From positions 1 through 64,000 of the forward strand of contig JAFOYE010000013.1 in assembly GCA_017391525.1 (NCBI GenBank): DNA of 64,000 nt, written 5' to 3'. Source of the DNA: Paludibacteraceae bacterium (GTDB lineage Bacteria; Bacteroidota; Bacteroidia; Bacteroidales; Paludibacteraceae). The position numbers and the translations under genes are program-made. This document shows, in pieces, positions 32,705 to 39,695 of the stretch. The number at the start of each line of letters is the position of its first letter. Positions within the stretch are counted from its first letter, which is position 1. The notes beneath the pieces were generated by a model that saw only the letters and a program-made list of their open reading frames with translations, did no database searches and had not been told where the DNA came from.

Positions 32705-32740
32705 TTTGAACACACGTTCGAAAATATAGCAGTACCTTTG
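32705..32740 (+). promoter_or_regulatory. SDR promoter with TetR-type operator
   Basis: Operator TTTGAACACACGTTCGAAA (32705-32723), then 9 nt, then -7 box TACCTTTG (32733-32740). Same architecture as the acyl-CoA ligase promoter on the other side of the TetR gene. Confidence 0.8.
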
Positions 32741-32770
32741 CCCAGAATTTTGGTATAATTATTGTATCAA

Positions 32771-32840
32771 CCATTTTGAACAATACTGAACCATTTTGAA
32801 CCACATTGAACAATTCTGAACTATATTGAACAATTATGAA
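32771..32840 (+). repeat. seven-copy 10-bp tandem repeat spanning the SDR start
   Basis: Seven consecutive 10-mers of the form CcATnTTGAA (ccattttgaa, caatactgaa, ccattttgaa, ccacattgaa, caattctgaa, ctatattgaa, caattatgaa). They fill the transcribed leader, and the ATG of the SDR gene (32836-32838) is inside the last copy. Confidence 0.85.
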
Positions 32841-33645
32841 ACTGAAAAATGCAAACGTGCTAATCACAGGTGGAGCATCTGGAATTGGCAAAATTATGGG
32901 CAGGATGGCGTTAGAAAAAGGGGCTAAAGCGTTGATTATTTGGGATGTGAATCAAGAAGCAATAGAAGCCACAGCAGCAGAGTTCGCTTCGAGCGGACGT
33001 GTATATATCTATAAAGTGGACATCACAAACAGTCAATTAGTAGCTTCTACCTATCAGCAAATCAAACAGGAGTGTGGAGGAGTGGATATCCTGATTAACT
33101 GCGCTGGAATCGTACGCGGAAACAAAACGTTTGACCAACAAACCGAGCAAGATATCCGCCTCACATTGGAGGTCAACACCATTGCTCCGATGATCATCAC
33201 CAAGGAGATTCTCCCAGATATGCTCCGTCGCAATAGCGGTCATATATGCAATATCGCTTCGGCTGGAGGTATGCTTTCCAACCCCAAGATGTCCGTCTAT
33301 GCGGCTAGCAAATGGGCGGCCATCGGCTGGAGCGACTCCGTGCGAATTGAACTACAGGAGATGAAATCCAATGTACATGTGACCACCATTGCACCCTACT
33401 TCATCAACACGGGTATGTTCAATGGAGTGAAGTCACCTCTTCTGCCAATACAGAAGCCAGAACCTACTGCCCGAAAGATTATTCGTGCTATTGAGCACAA
33501 CCGCACTTTCCGTGGCATACCTTTTGGCTTCCATTTCATCCGTTTTTGGCAAGCTATTCTGCCAATTCGCGTCTTTGACTTCATCTTTGGCACAGTTTTT
33601 GGCATCTATCATGCAATGGATAATTTCACAGGACGCACTAAATAA
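32836..33645 (+). CDS. short-chain dehydrogenase/reductase, retinol-dehydrogenase-like
   Basis: A 269-residue oxidoreductase. LITGGASGIGK is the NAD(P) loop, NCAGIVRG and CNIASAGG follow, and YAASKWA supplies catalytic Tyr and Lys. The C-terminus is hydrophobic (about 228-260, IRFWQAILPIRVFDFIFGTVFG), which suggests membrane association as in SDR16C/retinol-dehydrogenase-type enzymes acting on long-chain alcohols. It shares its operator with the acyl-CoA ligase and lies 146 bp ahead of the ALDH gene. An alcohol-to-aldehyde step is therefore a reasonable guess for its role. Confidence 0.85.
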   Translation: MKLKNANVLITGGASGIGKIMGRMALEKGAKALIIWDVNQEAIEATAAEFASSGRVYIYKVDITNSQLVASTYQQIKQECGGVDILINCAGIVRGNKTFDQQTEQDIRLTLEVNTIAPMIITKEILPDMLRRNSGHICNIASAGGMLSNPKMSVYAASKWAAIGWSDSVRIELQEMKSNVHVTTIAPYFINTGMFNGVKSPLLPIQKPEPTARKIIRAIEHNRTFRGIPFGFHFIRFWQAILPIRVFDFIFGTVFGIYHAMDNFTGRTK

Positions 33646-33679
33646 CCCCTTTTATTGCCACCTATCTACCACCTGTATC

Positions 33680-33756
33680 CATAGGGACTTCATAGGGACT
33701 TCATAGGGACTTCATAGGGACTTCATAGGGACTTCATAGGAACCTCATTAGAACAT
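33680..33756 (+). repeat. 11-bp tandem repeat between SDR and ALDH
   Basis: Five exact copies of CATAGGGACTT (33680-33734) followed by two degenerate copies (to 33756). It fills most of the 146-bp gap between the two genes. Not a CRISPR array: there are no spacers. Confidence 0.9.
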
Positions 33757-33791
33757 CACCGAAGGATTACTAAGAGAAAACAGGCAGATTC

Positions 33792-35279
33792 ATGGCAGAA
33801 ACACATGATAATATGAAAGAATATATTTCAACCACCCTCAACAAGCAAAAGCAGTATTTCCATTCTGGCGCTACCCTTGCGCTACCTTTCCGCAAGCAAA
33901 TGCTTCGCAAGCTCGCCTCCGCCATGCACCAATATGAGAAGGCACTCGCCGATGCCCTTTGGCATGATCTTCACAAATCCTACGAAGAGGCATACCTCAC
34001 CGAACTGAGCATTGTCTATGGCGAGATACGCAATCACTTGCGTCATATGCGTCGTTGGGCACGCCCCGAACGCAAATGTTCGCCCTTGGCGATCATGCCT
34101 GCAACAAGTAAAATTGTCAAACAACCATTGGGCAACACCCTCATCATCGCCCCATGGAACTACCCTGTTCAATTGCTTCTCAATCCACTAGTAGGTGCTA
34201 TTTCTTCTGGCTGTACGGCTATGCTCAAACCCTCGCCATATGTGCCAAACGTCTCTCGAGTACTCACCGAGATGATCCGTGCCACTTTCTCCGAGGAGTA
34301 TATTGCTATTGTGGAAGGCAACCGCGATGTCAACCAAATGCTCCTCGCAGAGCGTTGGGACTTGATTTTCTTCACAGGAAGCCCTGCTTTGGGCAAAATG
34401 GTCATGGAAGCCGCTTCCAAACACCTCACTCCTGTTGTGCTGGAGTTAGGCGGCAAGAGCCCATGTATCATTGACAAGTCCGCGGACCTCAAAGTCGCTG
34501 CCAAACGTGTGGCATGGGGCAAAGCCCTCAACGCAGGACAAACATGTATTGCCCCTGATTATCTGATGATTCACGAGGATGTCAAGGACAAATTCCTCAA
34601 GCTGCTTGTCAAAGAGTGGAAACACTTGCTCACCAAAGACCCACAACAGGCGCAACATTTCGTGCGAATTGTCAGCGACAAAGCCCTTGAGCGTCTAATA
34701 AGTTACCTCCCAACTTCTGAACCTCTGAACAGTGCAACGCCTGAACCTTCTGAACTCCTGAACAGCGAAGCGTCCAATAGCCCTTCAGGGCGTCCAATAG
34801 GCGGTACGCCGTCCCATAGCGAAGCGTCCATCTACCACGGCGGTCACTATGACCGCGCCGAGCGCTATTTGAGTCCAACCATTTTGACCAACGTCAGTCC
34901 AGATGCCCCTGTTATGCAAGAGGAGATATTTGGTCCAATCTTCCCTGTATTGACTTTCAAGCAGATAGAGGAGGTTACGGAGTTTGTAGTCAAGCGTGAA
35001 CGCCCTTTGGCGCTCTATTATTTCGGCAAGCAAGGCGACTATATCCTCCACCATACCATTTCGGGCGGAACATGTATCAACGATGTGATTATGCACATTG
35101 TCAATCATGATATGCCATTTGGTGGTGTAGGCAATTCTGGTATGGGTACTTATCATGGCAAAGAGAGTTTTATGACTTTCTCCCACCGCCGCTCGGTAGT
35201 CTCTACCCCAACCTTCATCGACATGCCTTTCAGATACATGCCATATAAACTGTTCAAATGGATAAAGAAAATGGTGTAA
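33792..35279 (+). CDS. aldehyde dehydrogenase, ALDH3-like, with repeat-derived insert
   Basis: A 495-residue NAD(P)-dependent aldehyde dehydrogenase of the class 3 (fatty aldehyde) type. PWNYPVQLLLNPLVGAISSG, FTGSPALGKMVMEAA, LELGGKSPCIID (catalytic Glu) and GQTCIAPDYLM (catalytic Cys) are intact, as is EEIFGPIFPVL. Class 3 enzymes are about 455-460 residues; the excess is explained by a low-complexity insert of about 40 residues (about 307-346, Pro/Ser/Glu-rich) between the coenzyme domain and the HYDRAERYLSPTIL segment. The insert contains the window's hairpin cassette. It probably sits in a surface loop. Predicted to oxidise long-chain aldehydes in the module with the SDR and acyl-CoA ligase. 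Confidence 0.9.
   Translation: MAETHDNMKEYISTTLNKQKQYFHSGATLALPFRKQMLRKLASAMHQYEKALADALWHDLHKSYEEAYLTELSIVYGEIRNHLRHMRRWARPERKCSPLAIMPATSKIVKQPLGNTLIIAPWNYPVQLLLNPLVGAISSGCTAMLKPSPYVPNVSRVLTEMIRATFSEEYIAIVEGNRDVNQMLLAERWDLIFFTGSPALGKMVMEAASKHLTPVVLELGGKSPCIIDKSADLKVAAKRVAWGKALNAGQTCIAPDYLMIHEDVKDKFLKLLVKEWKHLLTKDPQQAQHFVRIVSDKALERLISYLPTSEPLNSATPEPSELLNSEASNSPSGRPIGGTPSHSEASIYHGGHYDRAERYLSPTILTNVSPDAPVMQEEIFGPIFPVLTFKQIEEVTEFVVKRERPLALYYFGKQGDYILHHTISGGTCINDVIMHIVNHDMPFGGVGNSGMGTYHGKESFMTFSHRRSVVSTPTFIDMPFRYMPYKLFKWIKKMV
34710..34830 (+). repeat. repeat-and-cassette insert inside the ALDH gene
   Basis: CTGAAC words (five copies) are followed by four tandem cassettes of the form ATAGC-stem-GCGTCC: GCGAAGCGTCC, AATAGCCCTTCAGGGCGTCC, AATAGGCGGTACGCCGTCC, CATAGCGAAGCGTCC. 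The last is the reverse complement of the intergenic cassette GGACGCTTCGCTA(C)TG at 42210-42226. The frame is kept open throughout. Confidence 0.8.
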
Positions 35280-35296
35280 TCAATACATCAAAAATT

Positions 35297-35327
35297 AAGA
35301 GGGGGCATCTAATTGACGCCCCCTCTT
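35297..35327. terminator. bidirectional terminator between ALDH and WG-repeat genes
   Basis: A 10-bp stem AAGAGGGGGC/GCCCCCTCTT with an 11-nt loop between convergent genes; TTTGT follows on the plus strand. Confidence 0.85.
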
Positions 35328-35334
35328 TGTATAA

Positions 35335-36381
35335 TTAAAATAGATCCCAAATCGAATCTGCCGTGCCAGGCCATGAATAAATCACATCACCTCTGGTATT
35401 CACATATTTGCAACTATCATGACTTTGTACGAGCGATAAGCCATTATGAAATTCGGTTACAGGTGCTTCACCTTCTGGTAACTCAAATATCACTTTAGCA
35501 GTTTTGTCAATACAATAGTAGTTGCCAAAAGTCGATGTTTTAACCCATGCATAACCTTCGCGGAATGGATTAGCGCGGCTATACATTGCTGGAATAACAA
35601 TTTCTCCTTTGGTATCCATATATCCCCATTCTGTTTTAGACATGAAAAGCATCAAACCATCGCTAACCGCTCCAATAATGTAATATTGATCTGTAACGAC
35701 AACATCACCTTGCTTGTTGAGAATACCAACCTTGAAATCATCAGAATGATAGGCTACGAGTCCTTTTCCTAAATTATCTAAAGGATATTTATAGGTAGGT
35801 TGAATAACAAAATCTCCTGATGAGTTAATGGCACCATATTTTCCACTAACCTTAACGATGGCGATACCATCCTTGAATGCTTCTGCATAATCAAATATTG
35901 GTTGAATTTTAGTATTCTCATTGACATCAATATACTCGTAGTTGGAATCATACGCACGTTTAGCAGCTATCAATCCATTGTCACCCATTAGACCTAGGGA
36001 TTTAAATTGAGGTTGAATAACCATATTCATGTTTTTATCTAACAAACCATATTCTCCATCCAATAGGAATGTAGAATAACCATAGTAGAAATCAGATGCA
36101 TTGTCAAATGAAATGGTTGAACAAATATTACCTTTTCTATCAATAAATTTACATGCACCATCTTTCTTTACTTTTGCATACCCACATGAGAAAGCTGAAA
36201 CTTTGTCAAAACTAGGTTGGATTACAAAATTACCTTTTCCATTAATAAAACCCCATGATTCTCCTATCGAATCTTTGGCTGGATAAAGTTTAGTACCATC
36301 TGTATCAGGCGTTTGCCTACTCTCACATCCTATACATGTAAGAAGAACCATTAAAATAATTGTAAAATCAATTTTTTTCAT
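35335..36381 (-). CDS. WG-repeat protein
   Basis: A 348-residue exported protein. Residues 1-20 form a signal peptide with a possible but imperfect lipobox (LTCIGCESRQ). About six WG/KWG repeats follow (SWGFINGKGNFVIQPSFDKVSAFSCGYAKVKKDG; later copies KYGAINSSGDFVIQP, EWGYMDTKGEIVIPAM). Each repeat forms a beta-meander unit found in many bacterial cell-surface proteins. Binding partner unknown. A minus-strand -7 box TAACTTTG (36452-36459) lies about 70 bp upstream, but its -33 element is poor. The gene is separate from the NUDIX gene, which ends with a strong terminator upstream. Confidence 0.85.
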   Translation of the reverse strand: MKKIDFTIILMVLLTCIGCESRQTPDTDGTKLYPAKDSIGESWGFINGKGNFVIQPSFDKVSAFSCGYAKVKKDGACKFIDRKGNICSTISFDNASDFYYGYSTFLLDGEYGLLDKNMNMVIQPQFKSLGLMGDNGLIAAKRAYDSNYEYIDVNENTKIQPIFDYAEAFKDGIAIVKVSGKYGAINSSGDFVIQPTYKYPLDNLGKGLVAYHSDDFKVGILNKQGDVVVTDQYYIIGAVSDGLMLFMSKTEWGYMDTKGEIVIPAMYSRANPFREGYAWVKTSTFGNYYCIDKTAKVIFELPEGEAPVTEFHNGLSLVQSHDSCKYVNTRGDVIYSWPGTADSIWDLF

Positions 36382-36530
36382 AATTTTTTTAGATTAAAAT
36401 TTGCCTACTCACTTGGCTTTTCGGCTAACTCCATCGTCATTTTTGACGTCACAAAGTTAACACTTATTTCCGAACTAAAAAAATTTTATTAACAAAGAAA
36501 ATCTTTTTCACAATATTTGGCTTTTAAAAA

Positions 36531-36564
36531 AAATACTTCGCTATCAATTAGTCGCGAAGTATTT
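36531..36564 (-). terminator. terminator whose stem contains the NUDIX stop region
   Basis: Perfect 11-bp stem AAATACTTCGC/GCGAAGTATTT with a 12-nt loop, followed on the minus strand by eight T residues. The NUDIX codons for KYFA form one arm and its TGA stop is in the loop. It probably ends the long cluster that starts at gyrA. Confidence 0.85.
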
Positions 36565-37098
36565 CCATAATGGCGCAGAATGTAGTGCTTGTACGATTTC
36601 GCCTGTTTCCAGCAGATGCCTCACTTCTTCACGTTTCAGCACATGCACTCGGATATCTTCCGTAGGCTCCTGATGTTGCTCACGAATCTTCTCCACGCCC
36701 GTTGCTAAGAAGGTGTAACTCAGATTCTTATGATTGGTTGGGTTAGGCGATAGCGTCATAAACAATTGCCACTCTCCCCCTCCAAATCCTGTCTCTTCAC
36801 TTAGTTCCCTCTGAGCGGCTTGCAAAGGCGTTTCGCCTGGGTCAATCACACCTGCTACTAATTCATAGTGCGTCTCTCCTAGACCATGGCGATATTGATC
36901 TTCCATCACAAAATCGCCATCCTTGGTAATCGCAATCACATTGATCCAATCGGGAAAATCCAACACAAACCATGTCGGTATCTGCTTACCTGAAGGCAAC
37001 TCCACCAACTCTTGACGCACATTCAACCATGGACCAAGATTCAATATATTCTCTGACTTGAGTACCTTCCAAGCTCTATTTTCTAGTTTCTCAATCAT
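36544..37098 (-). CDS. NUDIX hydrolase, ADP-sugar pyrophosphatase-like
   Basis: A 184-residue hydrolase of nucleoside diphosphate derivatives. The NUDIX box is complete (GVIDPGETPLQAAQRELSEETGF, residues about 85-107: G-x5-E-x7-RE-x2-EE-x-G). Lengths and the preceding YRHGLGETHYELVAG are typical of ADP-ribose/ADP-sugar pyrophosphatases (NudF-type); substrate is not certain. It starts 2 bp after the SDR gene, so the two are co-transcribed. Its end is built into a terminator hairpin. Confidence 0.9.
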   Translation of the reverse strand: MIEKLENRAWKVLKSENILNLGPWLNVRQELVELPSGKQIPTWFVLDFPDWINVIAITKDGDFVMEDQYRHGLGETHYELVAGVIDPGETPLQAAQRELSEETGFGGGEWQLFMTLSPNPTNHKNLSYTFLATGVEKIREQHQEPTEDIRVHVLKREEVRHLLETGEIVQALHSAPLWKYFATN

Positions 37099-37099
37099 A

Positions 37100-37867
37100 T
37101 CAAAATATTTTCAGTTTGCGAACCAAGCGGAGCACACATGTAGGTATCAACGCCACAAAAAACAGTAATATGGTATTCCACACCCCTGGCACCGACACTT
37201 TGGCTCTACCCCTCATCATGGCTCTCACAGCACGGCGTGCCAAGTAATCAGGTTGCACGATATACCCAAGCACCAATCCCATTTTTGTTAGCCATGGGCG
37301 GATATTATACAATCCCGTATTGATAGCTCCTGGAGTCACATTCGTTACATATACTCCCTTTTCCTTCAATTCGATATGTACTGATCGGGTAAAGTTGCTC
37401 AAGAATGCCTTGGTCGCCCCATAAGTGCTCAAGCGTTGCACGGCAATATCCGCTGTGATTGAACACATATTGAGGATATACCCTTTACCACGCTTGACCA
37501 TGTCTTGACCAAAATAGTACATCAACATGGCTGGGGTATGCATATGAAGATTGAATATCAATTGATTAAATCCCTCAGAATCCGCCAAGAAATCGCAATC
37601 GTGATATACCCCTGCGTTATTGATGAGCACTTCTACTTCTAGGTTCTCTGCTTGGCAATACTCATAGAGTTCTTTGGCAGCATCTTGCAGACCTAGGTTG
37701 CGAACCAACGAAACCACCTCTACACCAAAATCTTGGCGAAGAAGCGCTGCTTTTTCGTGTATGGTTTCTTCGTTGCTTACAATAAGCAGGTCATAGCCTT
37801 TTTGGGCCATGACACGTGCGTATTCGTATCCACACCCCGAACTAGCTCCTGTAATGATTGCGTACAT
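37100..37867 (-). CDS. short-chain dehydrogenase/reductase
   Basis: A 255-residue oxidoreductase. AIITGASSGCGYEYAR is the dinucleotide loop, NNAGVYHDCDF and LNMCSITAD follow, and YGATKAFL carries catalytic Tyr/Lys. The C-terminus is a hydrophobic helix (about 228-248, NTILLFFVALIPTCVLRLV) suggesting membrane attachment. It is closely related in plan to SDR enzymes of the DltE/YqjQ type; the substrate is unknown. A repeat spacer fills the 109 bp between it and the antiporter gene upstream. Confidence 0.88.
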   Translation of the reverse strand: MYAIITGASSGCGYEYARVMAQKGYDLLIVSNEETIHEKAALLRQDFGVEVVSLVRNLGLQDAAKELYEYCQAENLEVEVLINNAGVYHDCDFLADSEGFNQLIFNLHMHTPAMLMYYFGQDMVKRGKGYILNMCSITADIAVQRLSTYGATKAFLSNFTRSVHIELKEKGVYVTNVTPGAINTGLYNIRPWLTKMGLVLGYIVQPDYLARRAVRAMMRGRAKVSVPGVWNTILLFFVALIPTCVLRLVRKLKIF

Positions 37868-37868
37868 A

Positions 37869-37974
37869 TTTTTAGTGTTTAGTGAACGCGGCGTAGCCGC
37901 TACTGTTTAGTGTTTAGTGAATGCGGCAAAGCCGCTATTGTTTAGGGTTTAGTGGACGCTGCGCTACTCTTCCC
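37869..37974. repeat. GTTTAGTG-word spacer with three hairpin cassettes
   Basis: The best example of the family: GTTTAGTGTTTAGTG words alternate with GAACGCGGCGTAGCCGCTACTG, GAATGCGGCAAAGCCGCTATTG and GGACGCTGCGCTACTC. Each cassette has a self-complementary GC core (GCGGC..GCCGC). It occupies the whole gap between the antiporter stop and the SDR start. Confidence 0.85.
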
Positions 37975-37976
37975 AG

Positions 37977-39635
37977 CTAAGAACAGAAGAAGACGATAAG
38001 CAGCTGGCCTGCCATCACGCGAAGGAACATCGTGAGCGGATAGACCGTAGCATAGCACACAGAAGCTTGGTCGTTCTTATCCGAAATACTCTGTGCATAG
38101 CCCAAAGCAGGAGCACCCGTCATGGCACCAATCAAGAGACCAACCACCTTAAAATAATTGATTTTCATTATTTTATAAGCAAAAAGACCTATCAACAACA
38201 AAGGAATCATTGTAATAAGTACACCATACAAAACCCACATATATCCACCAGCAAGCAAAGTAGATACAAAACCCTGTCCCACCGTAAGACCCACAGATGC
38301 AAGGAACAATGTTAAACCCACCTGACGAAGCATCATATTAGCAGAAGTGGTAGCAAAAGTAACAAGATTATAATATGGGCCAAAACGACCAATCAACAAT
38401 GCAACAATCAACGAGCCACCCGCAAGACCCAGTTTAAAAGTGATATCCATACCAGGGATAGCAATAGGCAAAGAGCCAAACAATACACCCAAGAAGATAC
38501 CAAAGAAAATAGGCATCAAGTTAGGTAAATCAAGACGTTTGAGCTCATTACCAAAGATATCCGCCACATGGCGTACATCTTCACGATCGCCCACAACCAT
38601 CAATCGGTCACCTAATTGCAAAACAAGATCTGGCGTAGCCAAAAGCTCTATACCTGCACGATTGATACGCGTGATGGTAGCATGATAGCGGTTACGCACA
38701 TCAAATGAACTAAGTCGCTTACCATTACATCTTGTACGGGTGACCACAATACGGCGCGAAATGAGGTGATTGCCACGCTCGCCTCCATGGAAACCATAGT
38801 GAGTGATTTCTCCCAAGACTTGCAAATCCTTCTCATGGCGACGGTCGCTAACAATACGCACTACATCGCCCGGATGGAAGATGGTAGAGGTATCAACAAG
38901 TTCGTCTTTGTCATCACTACGAGTAACACGTGTAACAAGCATATGGTGACAAGGACAGATGTCATGCAATTGTTGGAGTGTAGAATCCTGTGTGATAGAC
39001 AATCGGATATCTACACATATGGGATCATCATCCGATGCGTGCTCTTTCATAAGCGCCTCGTCCTCCTTACGTAGATTGACGCGGCAGAAGAAACGAATGA
39101 GTTCAAAAGACAATATAAGTCCCACAATACTAAGAGGATAAGCCAAAGCATATCCAATTGCAATGTCAGGGGTTGCCACCTGTAAGTCGGAGGCAGTCTG
39201 CTGAACAGCACCCAAAGATGGAGTATTCATAACCGCACCAGACATAATACCCGCCATAGTGGTCATATCGGTACCTGTAACATAATACAATACTATCGTA
39301 ACGACACAACCCAAGAGGACAATAGCCATAGCCAAGAGGTTGAGACGGAGACCATTCTTACCAAAAGGAGAGAAAGAGGGACCCACCTGAAGACCAATAG
39401 AATAGACAAATAGAATAAGGCCAAAATTCTTGGCAAAGGAGGCTATATTCTCATCGATAGTCAAGCCTAAAGCCGAAAGGGCAATACCAATAAACAAAAT
39501 CCATGTTACACCAAAAGTAAAGTTTCGTATCTTAAGGCGTTCACCTGCCCATATGCCCAAGAAAACAACTAAAGTCAGTAAGACGATAGATTGAGTTACG
39601 GATTGAGTTATGAATAATTCGTTAAGAAAGTTCAT
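37977..39635 (-). CDS. AspT/YidE/YbjL-family transporter
   Basis: A 552-residue inner-membrane protein of the aspartate:alanine exchanger family. Two blocks of five to six helices (about 15-190 and 370-550) flank a cytoplasmic region with two RCK_C/TrkA_C domains (about 195-360; LDVRNRYHATITRI, LQLGDRLMVVGDRE). The two halves share GxxxGxxxG-type helices (TMAGIMSGAVMNTPSLGAVQQ, GLLIGAMTGAPALGYAQ) at the substrate site. Substrate could be dicarboxylate, amino acid or another anion; not decidable. It lies in the minus-strand cluster after cinA with a short repeat spacer. Confidence 0.9.
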   Translation of the reverse strand: MNFLNELFITQSVTQSIVLLTLVVFLGIWAGERLKIRNFTFGVTWILFIGIALSALGLTIDENIASFAKNFGLILFVYSIGLQVGPSFSPFGKNGLRLNLLAMAIVLLGCVVTIVLYYVTGTDMTTMAGIMSGAVMNTPSLGAVQQTASDLQVATPDIAIGYALAYPLSIVGLILSFELIRFFCRVNLRKEDEALMKEHASDDDPICVDIRLSITQDSTLQQLHDICPCHHMLVTRVTRSDDKDELVDTSTIFHPGDVVRIVSDRRHEKDLQVLGEITHYGFHGGERGNHLISRRIVVTRTRCNGKRLSSFDVRNRYHATITRINRAGIELLATPDLVLQLGDRLMVVGDREDVRHVADIFGNELKRLDLPNLMPIFFGIFLGVLFGSLPIAIPGMDITFKLGLAGGSLIVALLIGRFGPYYNLVTFATTSANMMLRQVGLTLFLASVGLTVGQGFVSTLLAGGYMWVLYGVLITMIPLLLIGLFAYKIMKINYFKVVGLLIGAMTGAPALGYAQSISDKNDQASVCYATVYPLTMFLRVMAGQLLIVFFCS

Positions 39636-39637
39636 TT

Positions 39638-39695
39638 TACTTAATGTTTAATGAACGCCCTTCGGGCTACTGTTTAGTGATTAGTGTTGAGTAAT
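39638..39695. repeat. GTTTAGTG-word spacer with hairpin cassette
   Basis: TTAATGTTTAATGAACGCCCTTCGGGCTACTGTTTAGTGATTAGTGTTGAG. The core GCCCTTCGGGC is a UUCG-type hairpin. It runs over the cinA stop codon, so the last cinA residues (LLNTNH) come from the repeat. Confidence 0.8.

Noticed and set aside
33680..33756. Possible CRISPR array
   Set aside because: The 11-bp units are contiguous with no unique spacers, and no cas genes are present.
33792..35279. ALDH insert as a sequencing or assembly error
   Set aside because: The frame stays open on both sides, the inserted words and cassettes match other loci in this window, and similar inserts occur in cinA and ribBA.
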